This document shows, one piece after another, positions 27,108-36,051 of a stretch of DNA of 64,000 nt. The position numbers and the translations under genes were made by a program. The first letter of the stretch is position 1. Each line of letters begins with the position of its first letter. Location: assembly GCA_016707685.1 (NCBI GenBank), contig JADJHE010000010.1, forward strand, positions 114,982-178,981, read 5' to 3'. The notes beneath the pieces were generated by a model. That model was not told the DNA's origin and did not search any database. It was given only the letters and a program-made list of their open reading frames with translations. The DNA comes from Bacteroidota bacterium (GTDB lineage: Bacteria > Bacteroidota > Bacteroidia > 2-12-FULL-35-15).

Positions 27108-28313
27108 ATGAATCCATTAAAAATAGGCGTTTTACGCGAAGAGAAGAATCCACCAGATAAACGTGTTCCATTAACTCCACTTATTTGTTCAGAATTAATG
27201 CGTAAATATCCAAATGTGGAAATTTATGTACAGCCAAGTAAAATCAGATGTTATGAAGATGCTGAATACACCGCATTTGGAGTAACACTAAAAGAAGATG
27301 TGAGTGGTTGCGATGTGTTAATGGGTGTAAAAGAAGTGCCCAAAGACTTATTGATTCAAAACAAACGATACTTTTTCTTTTCGCATACCATCAAAAAACA
27401 ACCTCACAATCAGCAATTGATGAAAACACTCATCAAGAAAAAGATTCAGATGATTGATTATGAAACCTTAACCGACAAAAATCACAATCGTATTATTGGA
27501 TTTGGAAGATATGCTGGAATTGTAGGTGCTTACAACGCTATTTTAGGATATGGAAAAAAATATGATTTGTTTATTTTAAAACCAGCAAACCTTTGTCGCG
27601 ATAGAGCTGAAATGGAAGATGAATTAAAACGCGCTAAATTGCCAAACATTAAAATTGCTTTAACAGGTGGCGGTCGTGTTGCAAATGGTGTTATTGAAAC
27701 ATTGAGTGCTTTGCGCATACGTAAAGTGACCTCCGAAGAATTTTTGATGGGTAATTTCCGTGAGCCGGTTTATTGTCAATTAAATCCACGCGATTATGTA
27801 GAAAAGATTGATGATCACAATTTTGATTTGCACGACTTTTTTAAACATCCAGAGCATTTTCAATCAACTTTTAAGCCTTATACCAAAGCTGCTGATATAT
27901 TTATCTCGGCTCATTATTGGGATCCCAAAGCACCAAAAATGTTTGAATTAGAGGACATGAAGGCACAAGACTTTAAAATAAGTGTAATCGCTGATATTAC
28001 CTGCGATATTGACGGAAGTGTTCCTACAACAATACGCGCTAGTTCAATCTCCAATCCATTTTATGGATACAATATTAAGGAAGACAAAGAGGATTTACCA
28101 TTTAATAAGGATACAGTTTGCATTATGGCAGTGGATAATTTACCATGTGAATTGCCACGCGATGCAAGTGACGACTTTGGAAAAGACCTAATGGAGCGTG
28201 TTTTACCAAGCATTATTGGTGAAGACACTGATGGCATTATCGAAAGAGCCTCCTTGTGCAAAGAAGGTGCTTTAACAGGGCCTTTTGAGTACTTGAAAGA
28301 TTATGCATATTAA
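27108..28313 (+). CDS. NAD(P)-dependent alanine/saccharopine dehydrogenase-like protein
   Basis: A 401-residue protein of the alanine dehydrogenase / saccharopine dehydrogenase (lysine-forming) / transhydrogenase alpha fold. The N-terminal domain starts KIGVLREEKNPPDKRVPLTP, with the conserved R and K of the substrate site. GFGRYAGIVGAYNAILGYG follows, then the dinucleotide-binding segment IKIALTGGGRVANGVIETL. The C-terminal domain has ADITCDIDGSVPTTIRAS, like lysine-forming saccharopine dehydrogenases. The exact substrate cannot be read from sequence. It appears intact and monocistronic. Confidence 0.8.
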   Translation: MNPLKIGVLREEKNPPDKRVPLTPLICSELMRKYPNVEIYVQPSKIRCYEDAEYTAFGVTLKEDVSGCDVLMGVKEVPKDLLIQNKRYFFFSHTIKKQPHNQQLMKTLIKKKIQMIDYETLTDKNHNRIIGFGRYAGIVGAYNAILGYGKKYDLFILKPANLCRDRAEMEDELKRAKLPNIKIALTGGGRVANGVIETLSALRIRKVTSEEFLMGNFREPVYCQLNPRDYVEKIDDHNFDLHDFFKHPEHFQSTFKPYTKAADIFISAHYWDPKAPKMFELEDMKAQDFKISVIADITCDIDGSVPTTIRASSISNPFYGYNIKEDKEDLPFNKDTVCIMAVDNLPCELPRDASDDFGKDLMERVLPSIIGEDTDGIIERASLCKEGALTGPFEYLKDYAY

Positions 28314-28395
28314 GTCTAAGTAGCTCATAATCAAAAGGATAGAACGAGTTGCAAATAGCATCTAAACTGTCCATGGCTTTTAATATCAACTGATT

Positions 28396-28403
28396 TAGTT
28401 TTG
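28396..28403 (+). promoter_or_regulatory. TAGTTTTG -7 promoter element before the 28434 lipoprotein gene
   Basis: Matches TAnnTTTG about 30 bases before the ATG. The upstream TTTG is not clear. Confidence 0.35.
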
Positions 28404-28433
28404 TTGCATCAATTAACTAAATACTAAATCATT

Positions 28434-29116
28434 ATGAAAAAAAAATTACTATTGGCAATTGCTGCTATTGCATTTTTAGGAGCTTGCAACAAAGAGAAGT
28501 TAAATTTAACTACAGAAAATCAATCTTCAAATATTGAAATTGATTTTAAGTATCATGAGTCAATTAAAGTATTCGACAAAACGGGAGAATATTTTGTAGA
28601 ATACACAATAAAAGTAACAACTTGGAGGAGTTTAATGTCAACAAATCAATGCTTGAAAACTCATATATTGATCCAGGAATAGCATCCCTTCTTCTACTTA
28701 TAAAAAATCTGCTAAAACAGATACAAAAGCACAGCCAATAAACGATTCTCAATCATTGTTTGTTTCAGTCGACAATTGGGATATTGGAGCATATAACAAC
28801 TTCCATTTAATTTCAAAAGATGAAAACAGAGGAGTACAAATTCAATCATTTACTTATTGGAGATTTTTTACATTTGAACAAGCTGATGTCTATTCTGTCA
28901 CTGTTGCATGTAATTGGAACTATGCAACCGCTACAGACTATATAATAGATTACGCCTCTCAAGGAAATCCAATTGGGTCCACATTGTGGCTCAACAGTCA
29001 GCCTTCATTCCGTCCAGTGGGGTTATGCATTTCCATCCATATTTGGATATGCAAGACACAGAATTCAACTTACTAATCCATTTCCCAAAGTACATGTACA
29101 CTTTCATATATTTTAG
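28434..29116 (+). CDS. Hypothetical lipoprotein, three frameshifts
   Basis: An unknown exported lipoprotein. The start MKKKLLLAIAAIAFLGACNK has a lipobox (LGAC) followed by Asn-Lys. Three one-base errors break the frame: AAAA at 28610-28613 (one A short), AA at 28678-28679 (one A short) and GGGG at 29019-29022 (one G too many). Corrected, it reads SNNLEEFNVNKSMLENSYID, then PGNSIPSSTYKKSAKTDTK, then FVSVDNWDIGAYNNFHLIS, and ends RIQLTNPFPKVHVHFHIF at 29114-29116, about 227 residues. No known domain was recognised. Confidence 0.7.
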
Positions 29117-29148
29117 AAATACAATTTTGTTAAAATCTTACTAAATCA

Positions 29149-29179
29149 TTTGCTGTATTTCAAAATTTCACTAAGTTTG
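29149..29179 (+). promoter_or_regulatory. Full Bacteroidota promoter before the small lipoprotein gene
   Basis: TTTG (29149-29152), 19 bases, then TAAGTTTG (29172-29179): a full consensus match. The start would be near 29186, about 27 bases before the ATG at 29213. With the terminator at 29463-29497 it defines a short monocistronic unit of about 300 bases. Confidence 0.75.
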
Positions 29180-29212
29180 CCTCATTACTAACCAAAAAAA
29201 ACATTTAACACA

Positions 29213-29446
29213 ATGAAAAAAGTATTATTTATTGCAGTAGTAGCAGTAGCTTCTTTAGCTTCTTGCTAAAAAGACAGAACTTGTACTTGTACATCATCTA
29301 CTAACGGTTCAGCAGGAACTCCTCAAGTAACTGTTTACAACGATGCTAAAAAAGGTGAAGCTAAAGCTAATTGCGTAGACTACACAACAACAACAACTGT
29401 AGGTTCTACAACTTATACAACTGTAACAACTTGTGAGTTAAAATAA
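29213..29446 (+). pseudogene. Small Thr/Cys-rich lipoprotein with an in-frame stop after the lipobox Cys
   Basis: ATG at 29213 starts MKKVLFIAVVAVASLASC, a lipoprotein signal peptide whose last residue is the lipobox cysteine. The next codon is TAA (29267-29269). The same frame then continues without a shift: KDRTCTCTSSTNGSAGTPQV, TVYNDAKKGEAKANCVDY, and a Thr-rich end TTTTTVGSTTYTTVTTCELK to TAA at 29444-29446. A single T-to-A change (TAA to AAA, Lys) would give a 77-residue lipoprotein with CKKD after the signal, a common form in this phylum. A one-base sequencing error or a true nonsense mutation are both possible. Function is unknown. Confidence 0.6.
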
Positions 29447-29462
29447 TCCATTGATTATTTAT

Positions 29463-29497
29463 AAAAAAGCGCCTTTCGCAAGATGGGCGCTTTTTTT
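29463..29497 (+). terminator. Intrinsic terminator after the small lipoprotein gene
   Basis: AAAAAAGCGCC (29463-29473) pairs with GGGCGCTTTTTTT (29485-29497) around an 11-base loop, ending in a seven-T run. A strong terminator shape on the plus strand. Confidence 0.85.
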
Positions 29498-29512
29498 ATT
29501 TAATTTTAAGCC

Positions 29513-30439
29513 ATGCTAAAAAAGATTGTATTATCAGTATTGTGCATTTTAATGGGCGTTATATTCCTTTATTCGGGATATACTAAACTTTATCCCATTG
29601 AACCATTTGAATATACCTTTGTGGATTTAGGGTTTATCAATTGGCAAATTGCGCCATTTGTAGCGCGTTTAATGATCGCTGCTGAATTTGCAATTGGAAT
29701 TCTTTTAGTATTACACATCAATCTTAGAATGGCCTATAAAATGGCCATTGCCATCCTTTTAGTATTTTGTGTGTATTTGTTATTGCTAATGATTATTGTT
29801 GGCAACAAAGGAAATTGTGGTTGTTTTGGAACAGCTTTACCTATGACACCATTGCAGGCACTCATCAAAAACATTGGTATGTTGGGTGCATTTGCCGTGC
29901 TTTATAAATTTCATGAAGGATGGGATGTAAAAGATAAAAAACGCTATTTAGTAATTGTGCCAATAGCAGTTTCGCTTGCAATGCCTTTTGTATTAAATCC
30001 TGTTGAATTGGATTATTCACAAGCATACTTAAACAAACCGGAGGAAAATTTTAAATTAGAACTGGATTCTTTGTATAAAGATGCGACTTTAAACATTCCC
30101 CCTACTAGCTTATCGAAAGGAAAGCATGTGATGGCATTTATGAGTTTAAAATGCCCGCACTGCCGTATTGCTGCAAAAAAAATAAGAATTATACACGAAC
30201 GCAATCCATCACTATCCTTCTATTTTGTTCTAAATGGTGATGAAGAAAACTTAAAACCATTTTTTGAAGATACACATACGGAAGAGATTCCACATTGCAT
30301 ACTTTTGGGAAGAAATTTTATTTATTTAGCCGGAATGGACATGCCTACTATTTACCTTGTAAACAACAGCACTGTTGAACATTGGGTAAATTATATTGAT
30401 TTGGATCAGAAAGAAATTGAAAAGTGGGTTGCTGAATAA
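29513..30439 (+). CDS. MauE/DoxX-type membrane protein fused to a thioredoxin-like domain
   Basis: A probable inner-membrane redox protein. The first ~165 residues have four to five membrane segments (MLKKIVLSVLCILMGVIFLY, then LMIAAEFAIGILLVL, and others). A pair of cysteines lies in GNCGCFG (about 102-107), the mark of the MauE/DoxX redox family. The last ~100 residues form a thioredoxin-like domain with the CxxC site C214-P-H-C217 (SLKCPHCRIAAKK) and a cis-Pro region MDMPTIYLV. The arrangement suggests electron or disulfide transfer across the membrane. No partner gene is adjacent. The gene starts 16 bases after a terminator. Confidence 0.85.
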   Translation: MLKKIVLSVLCILMGVIFLYSGYTKLYPIEPFEYTFVDLGFINWQIAPFVARLMIAAEFAIGILLVLHINLRMAYKMAIAILLVFCVYLLLLMIIVGNKGNCGCFGTALPMTPLQALIKNIGMLGAFAVLYKFHEGWDVKDKKRYLVIVPIAVSLAMPFVLNPVELDYSQAYLNKPEENFKLELDSLYKDATLNIPPTSLSKGKHVMAFMSLKCPHCRIAAKKIRIIHERNPSLSFYFVLNGDEENLKPFFEDTHTEEIPHCILLGRNFIYLAGMDMPTIYLVNNSTVEHWVNYIDLDQKEIEKWVAE

Positions 30440-30508
30440 CTATTTTCCTAGTTAAATAAGTTGTCTTTACTATTTGCTACTACCAATTCGTTCTTTTCCT
30501 TCCCACTT

Positions 30509-30547
30509 TCTCGACACGCTGCCTGCTGGCTGGGCAGGCTCGAAATG
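30509..30547. repeat. GC-rich REP-like hairpin
   Basis: CTCGACACGCTGCCTGC is followed by a short loop and GCAGGCTCGAAATGAC; GCCTGC (30521-30526) pairs with GCAGGC (30534-30539). It is far richer in GC than its flanks and lies between convergent genes (30439 and 30603). Its form resembles the dispersed intergenic palindromes of Bacteroidota; copy number cannot be checked here. Confidence 0.55.
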
Positions 30548-30602
30548 ACAACGCGAAGTATTATTGCCTAATCGCTATTACCTATTTACTATTCGCTAAA
30601 AA

Positions 30603-31388
30603 TTACCATTTACCACCAGAACCTCCACCACCAAAGCCTCCACCACCGAAACCTCCGAAACCACCTGAAGATCCACCACCGAAACCGCCTCCGAATCCTC
30701 CACTTCCAAAGCGAGAACCCATAAACATTCCTGTAGCGCCCATTGTGAAGCCTCCGCCACCTTTTCCACCACGCTTAATAGAAATAATAATGAAAATGAT
30801 AAATACCAATAGCATTCCTGCTAATTTCCATTTATCAACCCCTTTCTTTTTATGCTTTGCACCGTATTGATCCGAACTAAATTCACCTTTTGCCAAACCC
30901 ATTAAAACGGAAGTCGCTTTATCCAGTGCTTCATAGTTCATTCCTTGTTTCAAAGAAGGATACATTTCGTTTTCACGAATTTGTTTAGTAGTAATGTCGG
31001 GAATTGCACCTTCTAAGCCTGTTCCAACAGCAATGAATAAATCGCGTTGTCCTTCACCACCGGTAGGTTTTACTAAAATGACAACACCATTATCAAAATT
31101 ACTTTGCCCTACACCCCATTTTTGTCCTAATTGTGTGGCATAATCCCATGCTTCTAGTTCCGCTAAATCATCCACAACAACAATCACTATTTGATTGGAT
31201 GTTTCGTTTGCAAAGGCTTGCAATTTGCTTTCCAAAGCAGCTTCTTCAGATGAAGTTAGAAAATCACTTGCCGATAAATCATTTACCAAACGAGGAGGAT
31301 TTGGACGATCAATTACACCACTCGATTGAGCAGTAAGCATGGTGAACGAACCAATAAAAGATAAAAGTAGAAGTATGTATTTTTTCAA
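30603..31388 (-). CDS. TPM-domain (YgcG-type) exported protein with glycine-rich tail
   Basis: A 261-residue protein of the TPM family (named for TLP18.3, Psb32 and MOLO-1). The signal peptide is MKKYILLLLSFIGSFTMLTA. The TPM domain (about 30-170) includes LVNDLSASDFLTSSEEAALE and QIVIVVVDDLAELEAWDYA. A membrane segment follows (WKLAGMLLVFIIFIIISIKR), then a Gly/Phe/Ser-rich tail rich in GGFGGG. The exact role is not settled for this family. It is the third gene of a lemA-TPM-TPM unit, which is widespread and thought to act at the membrane or envelope. Confidence 0.9.
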   Translation of the reverse strand: MKKYILLLLSFIGSFTMLTAQSSGVIDRPNPPRLVNDLSASDFLTSSEEAALESKLQAFANETSNQIVIVVVDDLAELEAWDYATQLGQKWGVGQSNFDNGVVILVKPTGGEGQRDLFIAVGTGLEGAIPDITTKQIRENEMYPSLKQGMNYEALDKATSVLMGLAKGEFSSDQYGAKHKKKGVDKWKLAGMLLVFIIFIIISIKRGGKGGGGFTMGATGMFMGSRFGSGGFGGGFGGGSSGGFGGFGGGGFGGGGSGGKW

Positions 31389-31421
31389 TGTGTAAAAGAT
31401 AAGGTGTGTTCTAACTAGTAA

Positions 31422-31859
31422 TTAGCTTCCAAAAGAAACATCGTTACTCAATTCGTTGGTATCGTTTTTTTGTAAAGGGAAGTGCGTTTTTAACTTTACA
31501 CCAGCCATTTCAATGCCTTTGCAAAGACCTTCTGTAAATTCTTGATTTTTAAAATGTGCTAACATGGTATCACGTACTTCATCCCAAAAACCTTTTGGTA
31601 CAGTATCGTTGATGCCTTTGTCGCCAACAATAGCAAACTTTTTATCGTCAACAGCTAAATAAAACAACACTCCATTTCGGAGTGCTGTTTTATGCATTTT
31701 AAGTTTATCAAATGTTTCAACGGCTGCATCCAATCCATCTCCTTTGCATTTGCTATCCACATGCAAACGTATTTCGCCTGATGTATTTAGCTCTGCATTT
31801 GCAATGGCTTTTTGAATCGCCTGTTTTTGTTCTTCTGTAAAGAAATTTTTAGCCGACAT
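31422..31859 (-). CDS. TPM-domain protein, short form
   Basis: A 145-residue TPM-family protein without a signal peptide. MSAKNFFTEEQKQAIQKAIA starts a helix, followed by SGEIRLHVDSKCKGDGLD and NGVLFYLAVDDKKFAIVGDK, the core TPM strands. Its ATG overlaps the stop of lemA by one base (TAATG), so the two are probably translationally coupled. Confidence 0.88.
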   Translation of the reverse strand: MSAKNFFTEEQKQAIQKAIANAELNTSGEIRLHVDSKCKGDGLDAAVETFDKLKMHKTALRNGVLFYLAVDDKKFAIVGDKGINDTVPKGFWDEVRDTMLAHFKNQEFTEGLCKGIEMAGVKLKTHFPLQKNDTNELSNDVSFGS

Positions 31860-32413
31860 TAGAATTCAACTTTTGGTGCTACTTCAGAACCTGCTGATTC
31901 TTTGAATGGTTCTTTTTTACTGAATGTATCTTTGTTCAAGAACATACTGTTAAAGAATCCACGAATATGGCTGTTAAATGATTTTACAGCTTCGTTGTAC
32001 TCCTTACGAGAAACAGCAATTCTATTTTCGGTACCTTCTAACTGAGCTTGTAAATCGCTAAAGTTTTGAGTTGAACGAATTTGTGGGTAAGCCTCAAATG
32101 CCAAGTTAATAGCAGTATTGATTTTTTTACCCATGATATCCATATCTTCAGGTGTTTTAGCATTTACGATTCCCGCACGTGCTTCTGTAACAGCAGTTAA
32201 AATTCCTCTTTCGTTTTCAGCAGCACCTTTAACAGTTGCTACCAATTGAGGAACTAAATCAGCTCTACGTTGATAATTTGCACCAACATTACCCCACTTT
32301 TCATCTACATTTTCTTGTAAATTAATTGCAGTGTTGTATGTACTACGGTACATAAAAAAGATAATTACTACTAAACCTAAAATGGCTCCAATAATTAAAT
32401 ACGATTTTTTCAT
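31859..32413 (-). CDS. lemA: LemA family protein
   Basis: A 184-residue LemA protein: one N-terminal membrane segment (YLIIGAILGLVVIIFFMYRS) and a coiled helical bundle with NLQENVDEKWGNVGANYQRR and RADLVPQLVATVKGAAENE, then ENRIAVSRKEYNEAVKSFN. The family's biochemical role is uncertain. It heads the lemA-TPM-TPM unit. Its upstream region (32414-32511) holds several GACAA/TTGTC words, including TGACAAGGTGTCGAAAATTGTCA, which could be operator half-sites. Confidence 0.92.
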   Translation of the reverse strand: MKKSYLIIGAILGLVVIIFFMYRSTYNTAINLQENVDEKWGNVGANYQRRADLVPQLVATVKGAAENERGILTAVTEARAGIVNAKTPEDMDIMGKKINTAINLAFEAYPQIRSTQNFSDLQAQLEGTENRIAVSRKEYNEAVKSFNSHIRGFFNSMFLNKDTFSKKEPFKESAGSEVAPKVEF

Positions 32414-32511
32414 TTTTGTTTTTGTTTTTGTTTGTTAAATGTACGACAAAATTGTCAAAGCACATACCATTGTTAAACTTATGACAAGGTGTCGAAAATT
32501 GTCAGTTTTTA

Positions 32512-34372
32512 TTAATCAATTAACTCTACGCTACGTTTAATGAATTTTGTCAACTCCTCTCCTTTCAATAGTCCCTGCGACAACATTGCCAAATCAGCAG
32601 CCTGTTTTGTCAGTTCTTTTTGTTTTGCTTCGTCTTTCTCATTCAATATCTTTGAAATTAAAGGATGATTACTATTTACAATTAAGTTATGCATGTCGGG
32701 CATTGAACCATAGAAATTCATTCCTCCGCCACCCATAGCGCTCATGTCTTTCATTCTACGCATAAACTCCGGCTTTGTAATAAGCATGGGCGCATCTTTT
32801 TCGCTCAAGCTTTCAAACACAACGGTAAACTTTTCTTTAGTAACAATTGATTCAACAACTGGCTGTAATTTCTTTTGCTCTTCCTCTGATAATTTTGAAG
32901 GTTGAGCTTCATCTTTTTTGATTAACTTATCAATTGTATCAGCATCAACGCGAACAAAGGATGTGTTTTCTAATTTTGATTCTAATTGATTAATAAAATG
33001 TGGATCAATTGGACTATCCATCACCAACACTTGATATCCACGTGCCGTAGCAGTTTCAATAAATCCATGTTGTTCTTCTGCATTTGATGAATACAAATAA
33101 ACAACACGATTATCTTTATCTGTTTGAGTTGCTTTTACTTTTTCAGCAAACTCATCCAATGTATAAAATTTACCTTCAGTTGTTTTTAGCAAAGCAAATG
33201 TTTTTGCTTTATCATAAAATTTATCTTCCGAAAGCATTCCGTACTGTACAAATATTTTAATGTCTTCCCATTTCGATTCGAAATCAGCACGGTCTTTTTG
33301 AATAACTCTTCTAATTTATCAGCAACTTTTTAGTGATGTGTGCCGATATTTTTTTCACGTGTCCATCGGCTTGTAAATAGCTACGGCTAACATTCAATGG
33401 AATATCAGGGGAATCGATAACACCTTGCAATAAGCCTAAAAAGTCAGGAACAATGTTTTCAACCGAATCGGTAACAAACACTTGATTGCAATACAATTGA
33501 ATTTTATCTTTTTGAACTTCGAATGATTTTTTTAGTTTCGGGAAAAACAAAATTCCTGTTAAATTAAAAGGGTAATCTACATTCAAATGAATATGAAACA
33601 ATGGATCTTCAAAATTCATTGGATACAATTCACGGTAAAAATTGGTGTAGTCCTCCTCTTTTAAATCACTTGGCTTTTTTGTCCATGCTGGAGAAGGATT
33701 ATTGATGATATTATCAACGTCAACTTCTTTGTCTTTTTCACCTTCTTTGCGTGTACCAAACTTAATTTCCACAGGTAAAAACTTACAATATTTTGTAAGC
33801 AATGTATTGATACGAGCATCTGCTAAAAACTCTTCTGAATCATCGGCTATGTGTAATACAATATCAGTCCCTCTGGTTGCTTTTGTAGTATCTTCCATCT
33901 TATATTCAGGACTACCATCGCACTCCCAACGAACCGCAGCGGAACCCTCTTTGTGCGAAAGTGAAAAGATTTCCACTTTTTTAGCAACCATAAAAGCAGA
34001 ATAAAATCCCAAACCAAAATGCCCAATAATCGCATTGGCTTCAGCTGCTTTATCCTTGTATTTATTTACAAACTCTTCGGCACCACTAAAAGCAATTTGA
34101 GTAATGTATTTTTCAATTTCTTCGGCAGTCATACCAATACCTTTATCACGAATGGTAAGGGTTTTTGCTGCTTTATCAATAATCACCTCCACTTTCAAAT
34201 CTTCCAATGTTGCTTTTGATTCGCCCAATGAAACGAGTGTTTTTAATTTTTGAGTAGCATCAACAGCATTGGACACTAACTCACGAAGAAAAATTTCGTG
34301 ATCACTGTAAAGAAATTTTTTAATGATTGGGAAAATGTTTTCGGTTTGAACATTAATTTTTCCTGTACTCAT
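32512..34372 (-). CDS. htpG: Chaperone HtpG (Hsp90), two frameshifts
   Basis: An ATP-dependent chaperone. The GHKL ATPase domain is intact: NAVDATQKL near residue 38, RDKGIGMT, and GHFGLGFYSAFMVAKKVEI. The middle domain follows to SAHITKK. The frame then breaks twice, at five-T runs (five A on the coding strand) at 33327-33331 and 33295-33299. Adding one base to each gives KKVADKLEELFKKDRADFES, then KWEDIKIFVQYGMLSEDKF, leading to the C-terminal dimerisation domain that ends EELTKFIKRSVELID. The total is 620 residues, a normal size. Sequencing error is likely because both flanks are well conserved. Confidence 0.93.
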
Positions 34373-34601
34373 GGCTTTATAAAAATTTTAAATGATGAAT
34401 GATAAATTATTTTGTGCAATGCCTATTTCAAAGGCTGTGCCAGTAGGAATAAACTGACAAGTTGGCAATCAATCAATGACCTTTCCTAAAACATTTAAAA
34501 CAAAAGCCGAAGACATTTCTAAATTTTAAATGATTCCCAAAAATTCTACAATTCTATCTCGTGATTTTTTGTATTTTCGCGTACTTTAAAAAATAAAAAC
34601 T

Positions 34602-35977
34602 ATGGCATTCCGCAAAGCAAGTAACAACATTTTAGAAACAATTGGCAACACACCACTTGTTCGTATCAACAATCTTACAAAAGATATTAAAGCAACAGTA
34701 TACGCAAAGGTTGAAACCTTTAACCCTGGTAATTCTATCAAAGACCGTATGGCGCTTAAAATGATCGAGGATGCAGAAAAAGATGGGCGGTTGAAACCAG
34801 GTGGAACAATCATTGAAGGTACTAGCGGAAATACGGGAATGGGATTAGCAATTGCTGCCATCATCAAAGGCTACAAGTGTATTTTCACAACAACTGATAA
34901 ACAATCGAAAGAGAAAGTAGATGCATTGCGTGCATTTGGTGCTGATGTAATTGTTTGTCCAACGGATGTTGAACCAGAAGATCCTCGTTCTTATTATTCT
35001 GTTTCATCACGCTTGGTAGCTGAAGTTGAAAATGCATGGAAACCTAATCAATACGACAACTTAAGCAACTCACAAGCACATTACGAGCAAACAGGTCCAG
35101 AAATTTGGGAACAAACGGAAGGTAAAATCACTCACTTGGTAGTAGGTGTTGGAACTGGAGGAACAATTTGTGGAACAGGAAGATATTTAAAAGAGAAAAA
35201 TCCAAACATTAAAGTGTGGGGAATTGATACCTATGGCTCGGTTTTCAAAAATACAAAGAGACGGGTATTTTTGATAAAAATGAAATTTATCCATACATCA
35301 CCGAAGGAATTGGTGAAGATTTTTTACCAGCAAATGTGGATTTTAGCATCATCGATCGTTTCGAAAAAGTAACGGATAAAGATGCTGCTATTATGACGCG
35401 TGAAATTGTTAAGAAAGAAGGAATTTTTTCTGGAAATTCAGCAGGATCGGCAATGGCAGGATTGATTCAATTAAAAGATGAATTAAAAGAAGGTGATTTA
35501 GTGGTAGTTATTTTCCATGATCATGGAACTCGTTATTTGGGCAAAATGTTCAACGATGAATGGATGATGGAAAAAGGATTCTTTGATAAAAAAGGATTGG
35601 TTGCAAAAGATTTAGTAAACAACAATACCAATGGAAAATTGATTACAATTGAAGTAACAGAAACAGTTGGAAATGCAGTAGCATTGATGAACAAAATGGA
35701 TATTTCTCAAATTCCAGTTACACATGACAAGCGTATTGTGGGTTCATTGAATGAAAGTATGTTGTATCAAAAAATCATTGCGAATCCAGATATCAAAAAT
35801 CAAACAATTGAAACGGTTATGGCTGCACCATTTCCATTTGTTGATATCTCTACACCGATTGATTCACTATCTGCAATGGTAAACGATAAAAATTTAGCGG
35901 TGCTTGTTAAAGATTTTAAATTAGACAAAACGTATATCATTACTTGCTATGATATCATGAATGCATTAACCAAGTAA
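34602..35977 (+). CDS. PLP-dependent cystathionine beta-synthase/cysteine synthase with CBS domains, one frameshift
   Basis: A fold-type II PLP enzyme of sulfur amino-acid metabolism. The start MAFRKASNNILETIGNTPLV is typical; the PLP lysine lies in NPGNSIKDRMALKM (about residue 45), the phosphate/substrate loop is EGTSGNTGMGLA and the PLP-phosphate loop is VGVGTGGTICGTG. The frame breaks at AAAAA (35247-35251). One more A gives GSVFKKYKETGIFDKNEIYP, then YITEGIGEDFLPANVDFS. A tandem CBS-domain pair occupies the last ~130 residues, starting near GKLITIEVTETVGNA. The total is 458 residues. Cystathionine beta-synthase is the closest form by architecture; cysteine synthase activity cannot be excluded. 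Confidence 0.9.
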
Positions 35978-35992
35978 TAGGTTAATTAAATT

Positions 35993-36036
35993 AAATGGGT
36001 TAATTTAGGCTTAGCTTGAATTAACCCATTTCATTT
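35993..36036 (+). terminator. Hairpin terminator after the CBS gene
   Basis: AAATGGGTTAATT (35993-36005) and AATTAACCCATTT (36019-36031) form a perfect 13-bp stem with a 13-base loop, followed by CATTTTT. The U-run is short, so it may act mainly as an mRNA-end stabiliser. Confidence 0.65.
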
Positions 36037-36051
36037 TTAGGAATATACATC

